From contig DIUT01000027.1 in assembly GCA_002423105.1 (NCBI GenBank), forward strand, positions 88,043-152,042: DNA of 64,000 nucleotides, written 5' to 3'. The DNA comes from Geobacter sp. UBA6151 (GTDB lineage: Bacteria; Desulfobacterota; Desulfuromonadia; Geobacterales; Pseudopelobacteraceae). The notes below the pieces were generated by a model, which searched no databases, was not told the origin of the DNA, and worked only from the letters and a program-made list of their open reading frames with translations. Shown here piece by piece: positions 1 through 9,207 of the stretch. Numbering within the stretch: the stretch's first letter is position 1; each line of letters begins with the position of its first letter. The translations under genes and the position numbers were made by a program.

Positions 1-1431
1 GCCGTCACCGTCATCCTCTACCTCGATAACAACATGATTGCCCTTCTGGTAGGAGGAGATCCGCACAACACCCCGCTCGTTCTTGCCTGCCGCCAGGCGC
101 TGTTCGGGAGCTTCGATGCCGTGGTCAATGGCGTTGCGGATGATATGCATCAGGGGATCGGCAATATCTTCAACAATCAGTTTGTCCAGCTCGGTTTCGG
201 CACCGAACAGTTTCAGATCGATCTTCTTGCCCTGTTCACGTGAAATCTTGCGCACAATCCGGGACATTTTCTCGTACAACTGCCCGACCGGGATCATGCG
301 GATATCCATGACCCCCTTCTGCAGGTCACCCAGGCGGCGGTCCAGCCCCTTGGCTGCCTTGCCCAGATCGATGGCCATGCGCGAGAAGCCCTCGGCCCGC
401 ATCCGGTTAGCCAGTGCCGCAATGGAGGAATGGGCCAGCACCAATTCACCCACAATGTTCATCAACTCGTCCAACTTGCCGATATCCACCCGCACGGTAC
501 GGCTCATGCTCTTGGCAGACAGCGGTTCATCGGAACCACTGAAAACCGGTGCAACTTCCTGGTCAGAAGACAGGGGGAAAACGGCAACAGACCCCACCGT
601 CTCTGGCAGCAGCTCGGTCGGCGGTGTCTCCTTGACAGACTCCGGCACAGATGGCGTTTCGGGCACAGAGCCGCCACCACTGAAAGTAATGTCAACGGCA
701 ATCCCGTCAAGCACAACAGCCAACTGCTCCCGGTCCAGATCACTGCCCGCCAGCAGGTCAAAATCAATGTGGGTTTCCATGTTCTCGCCCACACTGGGCA
801 GAGTGCTGATCACCTCGCCGCACCCTTTAAGCCGCGACGTAAGATCATTCAACCCCTCATCAAAGGTAAGCAGCTCAAATGAGGCGTGGACAACATGAAT
901 GAAACGCCCCTTGCCCAGGTTTTCCTTGAGCCGGTGTTCTTCGTAATCGGTAAGGGAACCGGTTATCTGGGCGGACAAACCAAGTTTCTGCAAGGGAGAG
1001 ACTGGTGAGGATGATCCGGCGGGAGCCATACAGGCGGCAATCGCCCCGGCATGGGCATCAACCGCTTCCCGATGCTGTTCCAGCGTGCCGTCCAGGGTTG
1101 AACGCATCAGGGTGGCCAACAATTCAGCAGAATTAAACAGAATTTCCAGAACCTGTCTGGTCAGTGATATTTTGCCCATCCGCAGCCAGTCCAGCAGACT
1201 TTCGGTGTGATGGGCAACTTCCGACACCACGGCAAAGCCGAACATGCCGGCCAAACCTTTCAGGGAATGTGCATCACGGAAAATGGCGTTCAGCAGGTCA
1301 GGGTCCCAGGCTCCCTGTTCCGCCATATCGGACAGTTCGCCCAGACGGCTGCTCAGCTCCTCGACAACTTCCTCCGCCTCGGCCAGGAAATCTCGGGCTG
1401 CATCCATAGCTGGAGGAGATTGGGCGCTCAT
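1..1431 (-). CDS. cheA: Chemotaxis histidine kinase CheA (3' part cut by window edge)
   Basis: CheA takes phosphate from ATP on a histidine of its HPt domain and passes it to CheY-type regulators in a chemoreceptor array. The N-terminal HPt domain has the DAHSLKG motif with phosphoacceptor His55. A P2-like region follows, then a Pro/Ser/Thr-rich linker, the dimerisation helices from about residue 310, and the start of the HATPase domain with its N-box (IIRNAIDHG, about residue 430). The visible part stops in the G1 box (VEDDGDG), so the rest of the ATPase and the CheW-like domain lie outside. The ATG overlaps the stop of the preceding cheY as ATGA, so the two are translationally coupled. The identity is clear, but which chemosensory class it belongs to cannot be judged from this fragment. 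Confidence 0.95.
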   Translation of the reverse strand, partial: MSAQSPPAMDAARDFLAEAEEVVEELSSRLGELSDMAEQGAWDPDLLNAIFRDAHSLKGLAGMFGFAVVSEVAHHTESLLDWLRMGKISLTRQVLEILFNSAELLATLMRSTLDGTLEQHREAVDAHAGAIAACMAPAGSSSPVSPLQKLGLSAQITGSLTDYEEHRLKENLGKGRFIHVVHASFELLTFDEGLNDLTSRLKGCGEVISTLPSVGENMETHIDFDLLAGSDLDREQLAVVLDGIAVDITFSGGGSVPETPSVPESVKETPPTELLPETVGSVAVFPLSSDQEVAPVFSGSDEPLSAKSMSRTVRVDIGKLDELMNIVGELVLAHSSIAALANRMRAEGFSRMAIDLGKAAKGLDRRLGDLQKGVMDIRMIPVGQLYEKMSRIVRKISREQGKKIDLKLFGAETELDKLIVEDIADPLMHIIRNAIDHGIEAPEQRLAAGKNERGVVRISSYQKGNHVVIEVEDDGDG

Positions 1432-1796
1432 AAGAACCTTCTTACGATCTCCAACAGTTGTTCAGGCAGGAACGGCTTGACCAGATATTCGCTGGCACCG
1501 AGTGAGAGCCCCTTCTCGATATCCTTGCGGCTACCTTCCGTTGAAATGATAACAACCGGTAACTCTTTGTACAGCGGATTGGAACGGACAAAGTTGAGCA
1601 GTTCAAGGCCGTTGATATCCGGCATGTTGATGTCAGTCAGCAACAGGTTGATCTCTTGCCGGGGCATAATGCGCAGCGCTTCAAAACCATTGGGAGCCTG
1701 CAGGATGGTGACCGGCCCCAGGGATTCCAACGTGGATACCAGCAGTGAACGCATGGCGTTCGAGTCATCAACAACAAGTATCGTGAATGATTTCAA
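1428..1796 (-). CDS. CheY-like single-domain response regulator
   Basis: A 122-residue stand-alone receiver domain. The acidic pair D10/D11, phosphoacceptor D55 (in LLLTDINMPD), switch residue T86 and K107 of the KP motif are all present. There is no output domain, so it should act by protein-protein contact, most simply as a phosphotransfer target of the CheA encoded next. It overlaps the upstream PATAN-receiver gene and the downstream cheA by 4 nt each (ATGA), so all three should be made together. Whether it controls flagella, pili or another output cannot be read from the sequence. Confidence 0.93.
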   Translation of the reverse strand: MKSFTILVVDDSNAMRSLLVSTLESLGPVTILQAPNGFEALRIMPRQEINLLLTDINMPDINGLELLNFVRSNPLYKELPVVIISTEGSRKDIEKGLSLGASEYLVKPFLPEQLLEIVRRFL

Positions 1797-2818
1797 TGCT
1801 CCTGTCCCTCCACAAAAATGTTTCTATGATAGAGCCGCTCTTTTTGCAGAACAGCCCGGAGTTCTTCCATAAACCTGGTAAATGGCTCTCCCTGTGTGGC
1901 GCCTCGACGCGGCTTCACCAGGCACGGACATCCCATGGTGGAAAGCTCCAGAACGGCTTCGGCATGGTGAAAATCGGAGATGGAGATCAGCTGCACAGCA
2001 GGAAATCGGGTCCGTATCTGACGAACAAGATCAAGTCCGCCCAAAACGCCGGAGCCGTCAGCTTTGGGTATGATCAAATCCACTACGACAAGCGGTTGCT
2101 GCCCTTCCCGGCAGAGACTGTCCACCCTGGTTAGCGCATCTGCCGTACTGGTCACGGAAAACACAGAAAATTCCCCGGCAAGCCCGCGAGCGATGCAGCG
2201 GCCCATCTCTACATCGTCATCAGCCACAACCACCGCAGGAATCGAGGGTATCGATTCAGCCGCCGAGACAACCGGCACCTCATTGTCCTTGCGCACGCCG
2301 TTCAGGTACTCTGCATGCCGCATTCCTTCGGCAATCAGCTTGTCCAGTGTGCCGCCATGCCCGGCCATCAACTGCAATGGATCAAGATACGCCGAATCAA
2401 CGGTTGCCACCTCGGACACGGAAACAAAGTCATACTCCCCGTCTGTCCAGGGAAAGAGGGTCATGACAACGGTTGCCATCTTTTCCCGCACGGCACGTTC
2501 GATCTGCTGGAGTTCCACCTGGAAACGGTCGCGCAGGATGACGCCGATCCGCTCCCTGCTTCCCTCGTGCTGCTGAAGCGCAAGGGCCTGTCTGACCATC
2601 TCCTGCTCGACGATACCGTGTTTGACCAGCAGTTCTCCCAGCGTCTGCCGGATTTCCGAAGACGATGCACAGACCACCAGGCCATCTTTGAAATGCAACG
2701 CAGCTTCAGCACCATTGCAGCGCAGGGTCAGAATACCGGTCCTGCGGCTCAAACCCACAATCTGCAGGATCTCGTCCAGGCCAAGCTCTTCGAGTTTTCC
2801 GCGCAGACTGTCCTGCAT
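1793..2818 (-). CDS. PATAN (DUF4388) domain protein with C-terminal receiver domain
   Basis: The N-terminal half resembles the PATAN/DUF4388 domain (LEELGLDEILQIVGLSRRTG, then LHFKDGLVVCA), known from PatA-type regulators in cyanobacteria and deltaproteobacteria. The C-terminal half is a receiver-like domain with an ADDD acidic pocket, a VVVDLIIPKADG phosphoacceptor stretch and a VKP lysine, and a small insertion after the phosphoacceptor strand. The open frame extends 9 codons further to a TTG at 2845. I prefer the ATG at 2818 because GGGAG lies 6 nt before it. It is coupled to cheY and cheA by a 4-nt overlap and follows der after about 70 nt. A signalling adaptor role for the chemosensory cluster is inferred. 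Confidence 0.82.
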   Translation of the reverse strand: MQDSLRGKLEELGLDEILQIVGLSRRTGILTLRCNGAEAALHFKDGLVVCASSSEIRQTLGELLVKHGIVEQEMVRQALALQQHEGSRERIGVILRDRFQVELQQIERAVREKMATVVMTLFPWTDGEYDFVSVSEVATVDSAYLDPLQLMAGHGGTLDKLIAEGMRHAEYLNGVRKDNEVPVVSAAESIPSIPAVVVADDDVEMGRCIARGLAGEFSVFSVTSTADALTRVDSLCREGQQPLVVVDLIIPKADGSGVLGGLDLVRQIRTRFPAVQLISISDFHHAEAVLELSTMGCPCLVKPRRGATQGEPFTRFMEELRAVLQKERLYHRNIFVEGQEH

Positions 2819-2888
2819 GGTCATCTCCCGTTGCCGCTTTTGCAAAAATGCTGGTCATGATAAACCACGCACGGCGGCAAGTAAAGCC

Positions 2889-4217
2889 CTATCGCCGTCT
2901 CTGCTGGCTCTTTTCCCGGCCTCGGAACAGAATCTTAAACGGTGTTCCCTTGAAGCCGAAGGCTGCCCTGAAACGGTTGCCCAGAAAGCGCTCGTAGGGG
3001 GTTCCAATTCCTTCCGGCTGATTGGTAAAAATGGCAAAGGTGGGCGGTTTGACCCCCACCTGGGTGGCAAAGTAAAACTTGACCCGCCGCCCGGCATTGA
3101 GCGGGGCATGGTGAGCCTCCACCGCCTCCTTGAACACCCGGTTTAACTCTGATGTGGTAACTCTGCGGGAATACTGCACCGCTACCTCAGCAACCTCTTC
3201 CATGATCCGGTGAATCCGCTGGCCGGATTTGGCAGATACAAACACGATGGGGGCAAAGGCCAGAAACTTGAATTCGTACTGGATCTGCTCCACAAACTTG
3301 CCCACCGTCTTGTTGTCCTTCTCCAGCGTATCCCACTTGTTGACCACAAAGATGCAGGAACGGCCCGCTTCATAGACATAGCCGGCAATATGCTTATCCT
3401 GCTCGGTAATCCCCTCTTCGGCATTCAGCACAATCAAGGCCACATCGGCCCGCTCAATGCTCTTCAGGGCATCCACCACGCTGTATTTTTCCAGTTTCTG
3501 GCTGGTCTTGCCCTTACGCCGGATACCGGCAGTATCGATCAGGCAATAGCGCATTTTGTTGCAGGAGAAGAAGGTATCCACCGAATCCCGCGTCGTACCC
3601 GGCGTGGGGTTGGCCACCATCCGCTCAAATCCCAGCAGGCTGTTCACCAGCGATGATTTACCCACATTGGGACGTCCCACCACGGCGATGCTGGTCACCT
3701 CATCCTCACCTGCCAACGGACTGTCCGGCAACAGCGCCTGGATCTCGTCCAGCATATCCCGTATGCCGCGGTTATGGGCCGCCGAGATGGTATGCATGCT
3801 GTCAATGCCCAGGGCAAAGAACTCGGCCGCCTCATTCTCGATCTTGTCGCCATCCACCTTGTTGATTACGTAAAAGACCGGCTTGTCCACCCGGCGCAGC
3901 ATGGAGGCCACTTCCCGGTCTGCCGGGGTCAGTCCCTGCTTGGCATCCATCAGGAAGATGATGACGTCTGCCTCTTCCATGGCCAGAAGTGACTGCTCCC
4001 GCATCTGCTGCAGCATGCGGTCTTCGGTAACCGGCTCAAATCCGCCGGTATCCACCAGGATAAACGGCTTGTCGTAGCGCTCCACCACCGCATAATTGCG
4101 GTCACGGGTCACGCCGGGCATATCGTCCACAATGGCCCTGCGCTGCCCCACAATCCGGTTGAACAGGGTTGATTTGCCCACATTGGGACGTCCTACTATG
4201 GCAACTATTGATTTCAT
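2889..4217 (-). CDS. der: Ribosome biogenesis GTPase Der (EngA)
   Basis: Tandem GTPase needed for maturation of the 50S ribosomal subunit. Two G domains are visible: G1 GRPNVGKST at 9-17 with DTGG at 56-59 and NKVD at 119-122, then a second G1 GRPNVGKSS at 181-189 with its own DTAG and NKWD. A C-terminal KH-like domain and a basic tail follow. At 442 residues it is of normal family length. The start overlaps the end of era by 4 nt (ATGA), so two ribosome-assembly GTPases are translationally coupled. Confidence 0.97.
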   Translation of the reverse strand: MKSIVAIVGRPNVGKSTLFNRIVGQRRAIVDDMPGVTRDRNYAVVERYDKPFILVDTGGFEPVTEDRMLQQMREQSLLAMEEADVIIFLMDAKQGLTPADREVASMLRRVDKPVFYVINKVDGDKIENEAAEFFALGIDSMHTISAAHNRGIRDMLDEIQALLPDSPLAGEDEVTSIAVVGRPNVGKSSLVNSLLGFERMVANPTPGTTRDSVDTFFSCNKMRYCLIDTAGIRRKGKTSQKLEKYSVVDALKSIERADVALIVLNAEEGITEQDKHIAGYVYEAGRSCIFVVNKWDTLEKDNKTVGKFVEQIQYEFKFLAFAPIVFVSAKSGQRIHRIMEEVAEVAVQYSRRVTTSELNRVFKEAVEAHHAPLNAGRRVKFYFATQVGVKPPTFAIFTNQPEGIGTPYERFLGNRFRAAFGFKGTPFKILFRGREKSQQRRR

Positions 4218-5104
4218 TCGTATCCCAACTCTCTCAGCATGGCGGTGCGCTCTGTCCAGCGCTCCTGCACCTGCACAAACAACTCCAGATACACCTTTGT
4301 TGCCAACAGCCGCTCAATATCACGGCGGGCCTGCTCACCGATCTTCTTGAGCATGGCCCCCTTCTTGCCGATGATGATCCCCTTGTGTGAGTCCCGTTCG
4401 ACCATGATGACGGCGTTGATGGCCACCAAGCCGTTTTCCCGCTCGGCAAAAGCCTCCACCACCACCGCCGTACCATAGGGCACCTCGCGGTTGGTCAACC
4501 TGAATACCTTTTCGCGGATCAGCTCAGCGCAGATAAATTTCTCCGGCAGGTCGGTCAGGATATCATCAGGAAACAGCGGCGCCCCTTCCGGCAAGCGCTC
4601 TCGCAGCAGACTCACCAGCCGCTCCACATTGCTGCCGCTCTGGGCCGAGATCGGAATGATTTCCGGGAAGTCATGCAGACGGCTGAAGCCATCAATCACG
4701 CTGAACAGCTTTTCCTTCGGGCCGATCTGGTCAATCTTGTTCATCACCAGATAAACCGGGGCACCGGCCTTGTTGCAGATGTCCTTGATAAACGGCTCTT
4801 CAATCTTCTGCGTGGCATCCACCACCAGCAGCATGATGTCAATGCCGGTTACGGCGCTCATGGCAGCATCCACCATGGCCCGGTTGATACGGGTACGGGC
4901 AGTGTGGATGCCGGGGGTGTCCACAAATACAATCTGGCTGGTCTCGTCGGAAAGGATGCCGCGGATCACATTGCGGGTGGTCTGGGGCTTGTCCGACACC
5001 GCCACGATCTTTTCACCGAGGATACGGTTCAGTAACGTGGATTTACCCACATTGGGGCGTCCGATGATGGAGACAAAGCCGGATTTATACGGTGTTTCAG
5101 TCAT
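4214..5104 (-). CDS. era: GTPase Era
   Basis: Era binds the 3' end of 16S rRNA and acts in 30S assembly. It has one G domain (GRPNVGKST, effector DKPQTTR, DTPGIHT, NKID) and a C-terminal KH domain with GIIIGKKGAMLKKIG. The frame is open back to a GTG at 5122 inside the end of glnS. The ATG at 5104, 4 nt after the glnS stop, is preferred because the protein then begins MTETPYKSGFV like other Era proteins. It is 296 residues long, usual for the family. It lies between glnS and der in one operon. Confidence 0.96.
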   Translation of the reverse strand: MTETPYKSGFVSIIGRPNVGKSTLLNRILGEKIVAVSDKPQTTRNVIRGILSDETSQIVFVDTPGIHTARTRINRAMVDAAMSAVTGIDIMLLVVDATQKIEEPFIKDICNKAGAPVYLVMNKIDQIGPKEKLFSVIDGFSRLHDFPEIIPISAQSGSNVERLVSLLRERLPEGAPLFPDDILTDLPEKFICAELIREKVFRLTNREVPYGTAVVVEAFAERENGLVAINAVIMVERDSHKGIIIGKKGAMLKKIGEQARRDIERLLATKVYLELFVQVQERWTERTAMLRELGYE

Positions 5105-5108
5105 GATT

Positions 5109-6791
5109 TTAGTTCTTTCCACCCCAGGTATCCCGCAGGGTCACCACCCGGTTGAAGACCGGTCGGCTTGGTTGTGAATCCTTCTCGTCGGCACAGAAAT
5201 AGCCCAACCGCTCGAACTGGAAGCTCTGGCCCGGAGCGGCGTTCAAAAGCGCCGGTTCCACCCGGCATTCGGGCAGCACGGAAAGGGATTCGGGGTTAAG
5301 GAACTGCTTGTAATCGGCCCCGCCCCGGTCAGGGTTGGCATCACTGAACAGACGATCAAACAGGCGAGCCTCCACTGTTGCAGCATGGGGTGCGGAAAGC
5401 CAGTGGATCACCCCCTTGATCTTGCGGCCATCAGAGGTAACCGGACCGTTGGTGGAGCCTGGATCGTAGTCGGCATGCAGCTCAACGATCCTGCCCTGCT
5501 CGTCTTTTACTATGCCGGTACACTTGACCACATAGGCATACTTGAGCTTGACTTCTCCGCCAACAGTCAGCCGGTGGAACCCTTTTGGCGGCTCTTCCAG
5601 AAAATCATCGGCGTCAATAATAATTTCACGAGAAAACGGTAGCTTGCGACTGCCAAGCTCAGGCTTTGATGGATGGTTTGCCACATCAAACTCCTCCACC
5701 TGCCCTTCCGGATAGTTGTCAATGATCAGCCTGATGGGATGCAGCACCGCCATGGCGCGGAGTGCAGTTTCGTTCAGGTCGTTCCTGACACATTCTTCCA
5801 GCAGCTCATAGCCGATCCAGGCATCGCTGCGGCCAACCCCGATCCGGTCACAGAAGGTGCGGATAGAGGCCGGTGTGTAACCACGGCGCTTCAAGCCCAT
5901 GATGGTGGGCATGCGGGGGTCATCCCAGCCCTTGACAAGGCCGGTCTGCACCAGTTCCTGCAGCTTGCGTTTGCTCATCACGGTGTAGGAGAGATTCAGC
6001 CGGGCAAACTCGTACTGGCGCGGCTTTGAAGGAACCGGCAGGTTTTCCAGAAACCACTCATACAGGGGACGGTGCGATTCAAACTCCAGGGTGCAGATGG
6101 AGTGGCTGATCCCTTCAATGGCATCGGACTGGCCGTGGGTGAAGTCATACATCGGATAGATGCACCATTTGTCTCCCACATGGGGATGTATCGTATGCAG
6201 GATGCGGTACAACACCGGGTCGCGCAGGTTCATGTTAGGCGAAGCCATATCGATTTTAGCCCGCAGCACCCGGCTGCCGTCTGGAAACTCTCCGGCCCGC
6301 ATCCGGCGGAAAAGATCGAGGTTTTCTTCAACACTGCGGTTGCGGAACGGCGACACCTTGCCCGCTTCCGTCAGAGTTCCCCGGTATTCACGCATCTGCT
6401 CCGGCGTCAGGTCATCCACGTAGGCTTTCCCCTGTTCAACCAGATATTCGGCCCATTGGAAGAGCTGATCAAAATACTCAGATGCATGATAGAGGTGCTC
6501 ACCCCAGTCAAATCCCAGCCAGCGCACACTCTGCTTAATGGACTCGATGTACTCGGTATCTTCTTTCACCGGGTTGGTATCATCAAAACGTAGATGGCAC
6601 TGGCCGCCAAAATCACGCGCCAGACCAAAGTTAAGGCAGATCGACTTGGCATGGCCGATATGCAGGTAGCCATTGGGCTCCGGCGGAAAACGAGTCACCA
6701 CGGTCTGGTGTTTGCCGCTGGCAAGGTCGTCGGCTACGATGGTACGTAGGAAATTTGCTGTGGGGGTTGTGGTTGTCGGTTCAGTACTCAT
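5109..6791 (-). CDS. glnS: Glutaminyl-tRNA synthetase
   Basis: Class I aminoacyl-tRNA synthetase that charges tRNA-Gln directly. HIGH is at 44-47 (GYLHIGHAK) and the KMSKS loop reads VMSKRKL near residue 280. The C-terminal beta-barrel anticodon-binding domains are present, and 560 residues matches the bacterial GlnRS. Its presence implies that this organism does not depend only on the amidotransferase route for Gln-tRNA. GAGG precedes the ATG. It sits 27 nt after miaB and 4 nt before era in the same operon. Confidence 0.97.
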   Translation of the reverse strand: MSTEPTTTTPTANFLRTIVADDLASGKHQTVVTRFPPEPNGYLHIGHAKSICLNFGLARDFGGQCHLRFDDTNPVKEDTEYIESIKQSVRWLGFDWGEHLYHASEYFDQLFQWAEYLVEQGKAYVDDLTPEQMREYRGTLTEAGKVSPFRNRSVEENLDLFRRMRAGEFPDGSRVLRAKIDMASPNMNLRDPVLYRILHTIHPHVGDKWCIYPMYDFTHGQSDAIEGISHSICTLEFESHRPLYEWFLENLPVPSKPRQYEFARLNLSYTVMSKRKLQELVQTGLVKGWDDPRMPTIMGLKRRGYTPASIRTFCDRIGVGRSDAWIGYELLEECVRNDLNETALRAMAVLHPIRLIIDNYPEGQVEEFDVANHPSKPELGSRKLPFSREIIIDADDFLEEPPKGFHRLTVGGEVKLKYAYVVKCTGIVKDEQGRIVELHADYDPGSTNGPVTSDGRKIKGVIHWLSAPHAATVEARLFDRLFSDANPDRGGADYKQFLNPESLSVLPECRVEPALLNAAPGQSFQFERLGYFCADEKDSQPSRPVFNRVVTLRDTWGGKN

Positions 6792-6818
6792 GTGTGCCTC
6801 GCAAAATTTACCACTCAG

Positions 6819-8135
6819 TTATACAAGCTCTCCCAACAAGGAGTTGGCATATCCTTCAACAATCCTCACATCAACACAACGACCGATCAGCTCCGGCCCG
6901 CCAACCATGTTGATAATCCGGCCACTGTCGGCCCGGCCCGTAACCTGTCCCTCCCGCTTGGCCAGCCCTTCCACCAGAACCTGCTGGATAGTGCCGGTAT
7001 AGGACTCGTTATGGAGGCGGGAGTGTATGGCTTGTAATTTCTGGAGCCGGTCCAACCGTTCAAGCTTTACCTCTTTGGACAGATCGTCGGCCAGATCAGC
7101 CGCTTTCGTACCGGGACGCGACGAATAGACAAAGGAAAACAGATCGAAATAGCGCACCTCCTCCATAAGAGAGAGGGTTTCAGCAAACTCGGCCTCGGTC
7201 TCACCGGGAAAACCGACGATCATGTCGCCGGTAATCTGAATACCGGGACGGGCCAAACGTAACTTGTGTATGGTTTCCAGATAGCGCTCACGGGTATATC
7301 CGCGGTTCATGGCAGCCAACATACGGTTACTGCCGGACTGGGCGGGCAGGTGCAGAGCGCCGCACAGCTTTGGGACATCCCTGAAACAGGCGATAAGACT
7401 CTCGGACATATCCTTGGGATGTGAGGTCATGAAACGGATTCTGTGAATGCCGTCCATATCCGCCACCGCCCGGATCAGTTCGGAGAACGGCGGTTCTCCG
7501 TCGCCTTTCAGGCCATAAGAGTTGACGTTCTGTCCCAGCAGCACCACCTCTTTGACCCCTTTGTCGGCCAGGTCGCGCACTTCCTGTATGATCTCGCCAA
7601 AACGGCGGCTGATCTCCCTGCCTCTGACATAGGGGACAATGCAGTAGGAGCAGTAATTATCACATCCCTGCATGACGGTGACAAAGGCTGAATAGCGGTC
7701 CTGCCCAGCAATAGGCGGAAACAGGTCCAGACGCTGGCTGTTTTCCAGAAAATCGGTCTCGCTGCATCTGCCGCCAGCCCAGGCTTCACGTACCATATCC
7801 GGTAACAGATGCAGGTTGTGGGTGCCGATCACGATATCCAGCCAGGGATAATCGGCCAGCAGTTGATCCCCCTCCTGCTGGGCCACGCATCCGGCAATAC
7901 CGATCAGGGTGCCGGGCCGCTTTTTCTTGATACTCTTCAGATTGGCCAGATGCTGATGGACCTTGTCCGAAGCCCCCCCCCGCACCGTGCAGGTGTTAAA
8001 CAGAATCAGGTCACCCTCCCGCAGATGGCTGGTGGTTTCATACCCCAGTTCCCGCAGCATGGTCACAATCCGTTCAGAATCATTGACATTCATCTGGCAA
8101 CCAAAGGTTGCTATGTACAGTTTTTTTGTTTGCAT
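6819..8135 (-). CDS. miaB: tRNA-2-methylthio-N6-isopentenyladenosine37 synthase MiaB
   Basis: Radical SAM methylthiotransferase that converts i6A37 to ms2i6A37 in tRNAs reading UNN codons. The N-terminal UPF0004 domain supplies the auxiliary-cluster cysteines C13, C49 and C83. The radical SAM motif CxxxCxxC is C158, C162 and C165, and a TRAM domain ends the protein. At 438 residues it has full length. It is the first gene of the reverse operon. A TATATA stretch lies about 20 nt upstream of the ATG, suggesting a short leader. It is divergent from metF. Confidence 0.96.
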   Translation of the reverse strand: MQTKKLYIATFGCQMNVNDSERIVTMLRELGYETTSHLREGDLILFNTCTVRGGASDKVHQHLANLKSIKKKRPGTLIGIAGCVAQQEGDQLLADYPWLDIVIGTHNLHLLPDMVREAWAGGRCSETDFLENSQRLDLFPPIAGQDRYSAFVTVMQGCDNYCSYCIVPYVRGREISRRFGEIIQEVRDLADKGVKEVVLLGQNVNSYGLKGDGEPPFSELIRAVADMDGIHRIRFMTSHPKDMSESLIACFRDVPKLCGALHLPAQSGSNRMLAAMNRGYTRERYLETIHKLRLARPGIQITGDMIVGFPGETEAEFAETLSLMEEVRYFDLFSFVYSSRPGTKAADLADDLSKEVKLERLDRLQKLQAIHSRLHNESYTGTIQQVLVEGLAKREGQVTGRADSGRIINMVGGPELIGRCVDVRIVEGYANSLLGELV

Positions 8136-8261
8136 TGAATCGTTTTATATAGTGTTTTTGAGAGTTTCAGTCAACATAAAGCTCAGGCGCAATCCGGTTT
8201 TTGTAGCACTTGCGGGGCGACTCTGCTAAAGTGCCAAACTATTTCAATTGAGGTACTGTGC

Positions 8262-9131
8262 ATGAAAATAGCCACAAAGCTTGCCGACAATCGTCAATTC
8301 ATCTCCCTTGAATATTTTCCGCCAAAAGAGAAAAGTGAGTGGCCTGCATTTTTTCAGGTGGTTGACCGTCTGGCGCAATTGCAGCCGCTCTTTGCCTCAG
8401 TCACCTACGGCGCTGGCGGCAGCACCCAGAGCGATTCACTGGAGATCGTCACCCGCATGCAACAGGAGCATGGTCTAGAAACCATGGCACACCTGACCTG
8501 CGTGGGCGCCGAATCGGCACGATTGACCGCCTTTCTCGATGGGTTGGGCAACGCCGGGGTAGCCAATGTTCTGGCACTGCGTGGAGACCTGCCCAAGGAC
8601 ACCCCTGCTGAAACTCTCACCGAATCTCCATTGCTCTACGCCTCTGATCTGGTGACTTTTATCCGCAGAACCCACCCGGACATGGGGGTTGGCGTCGCCG
8701 CCTACCCGGAGGCGCATCCGGAAGCGCATAACCCCGAATTTGACCTGGGCTATCTGAAGCTCAAGCTTGATCTGGGGGGAGACTTCGCCATCACCCAACT
8801 GTTTTTCGATAACCGCTTCTATTTCGACTTTGTGGCAAAGGCAAAGGCCAGAGGTATCACCAAGCCGATCATTCCCGGTATCCTGCCGGTAGTCAGCCTG
8901 AAGGTGATCAAGCGCATTGTCTCCCTGTGCGGCGCCACCATTCCGGCTGAGTTCATGGCAAAGCTGGAGGAAGCTGACAACCAGGGCGGCGCGGCAGCAG
9001 TACAGAAGGTTGGTATTGATCATGCCCGCCAACAGGCGGAAGGACTTCTGGCCGGAGGCGCGCCGGGGGTTCATCTGTACACCCTGAACAGGGCTGAGGC
9101 GATATTGGAGATAACTGACGGACTTCTTTGA
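8262..9131 (+). CDS. metF: 5,10-methylenetetrahydrofolate reductase
   Basis: FAD-dependent TIM-barrel enzyme that reduces methylene-THF to methyl-THF for methionine synthesis, or runs in reverse in acetyl-CoA pathways. Family signatures are present: SLEYFPPK near the N-terminus, SVTYGAGGST, AHLTCVGA, LALRGDLPKD and ITQLFFDNRFY. At 289 residues it is the usual bacterial single-domain form. GAGGT precedes the ATG. It stands alone, with miaB divergent and htpG following under its own promoter, and no MetF activator or C-terminal extension is present. Confidence 0.95.
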   Translation: MKIATKLADNRQFISLEYFPPKEKSEWPAFFQVVDRLAQLQPLFASVTYGAGGSTQSDSLEIVTRMQQEHGLETMAHLTCVGAESARLTAFLDGLGNAGVANVLALRGDLPKDTPAETLTESPLLYASDLVTFIRRTHPDMGVGVAAYPEAHPEAHNPEFDLGYLKLKLDLGGDFAITQLFFDNRFYFDFVAKAKARGITKPIIPGILPVVSLKVIKRIVSLCGATIPAEFMAKLEEADNQGGAAAVQKVGIDHARQQAEGLLAGGAPGVHLYTLNRAEAILEITDGLL

Positions 9132-9134
9132 TCC

Positions 9135-9169
9135 ACCCCCTTGAAATTTTGCACATTGATTTCTACATT
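9135..9169 (+). promoter_or_regulatory. Candidate htpG promoter, heat-shock-like -35
   Basis: CCCCCTTGAAAT is followed after 17 nt by TACATT: the -35 hexamer TTGAAA is at 9141-9146 and the -10 at 9164-9169. The CCCTTGAAA part resembles the RpoH -35 element, while the -10 fits RpoH poorly and sigma-70 moderately. Position just upstream of an Hsp90 gene supports heat-shock control. AAGGAGAG serves as ribosome binding site further down. Confidence 0.5.
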
Positions 9170-9207
9170 CACAAAAACAGTATATTCCACTGAAGGAGAG
9201 GCATCCG

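Noticed and set aside
83..898. A long plus-strand open frame at the left edge.
   Set aside because: It is antisense to cheA, whose HPt and ATPase motifs are unmistakable on the reverse strand.
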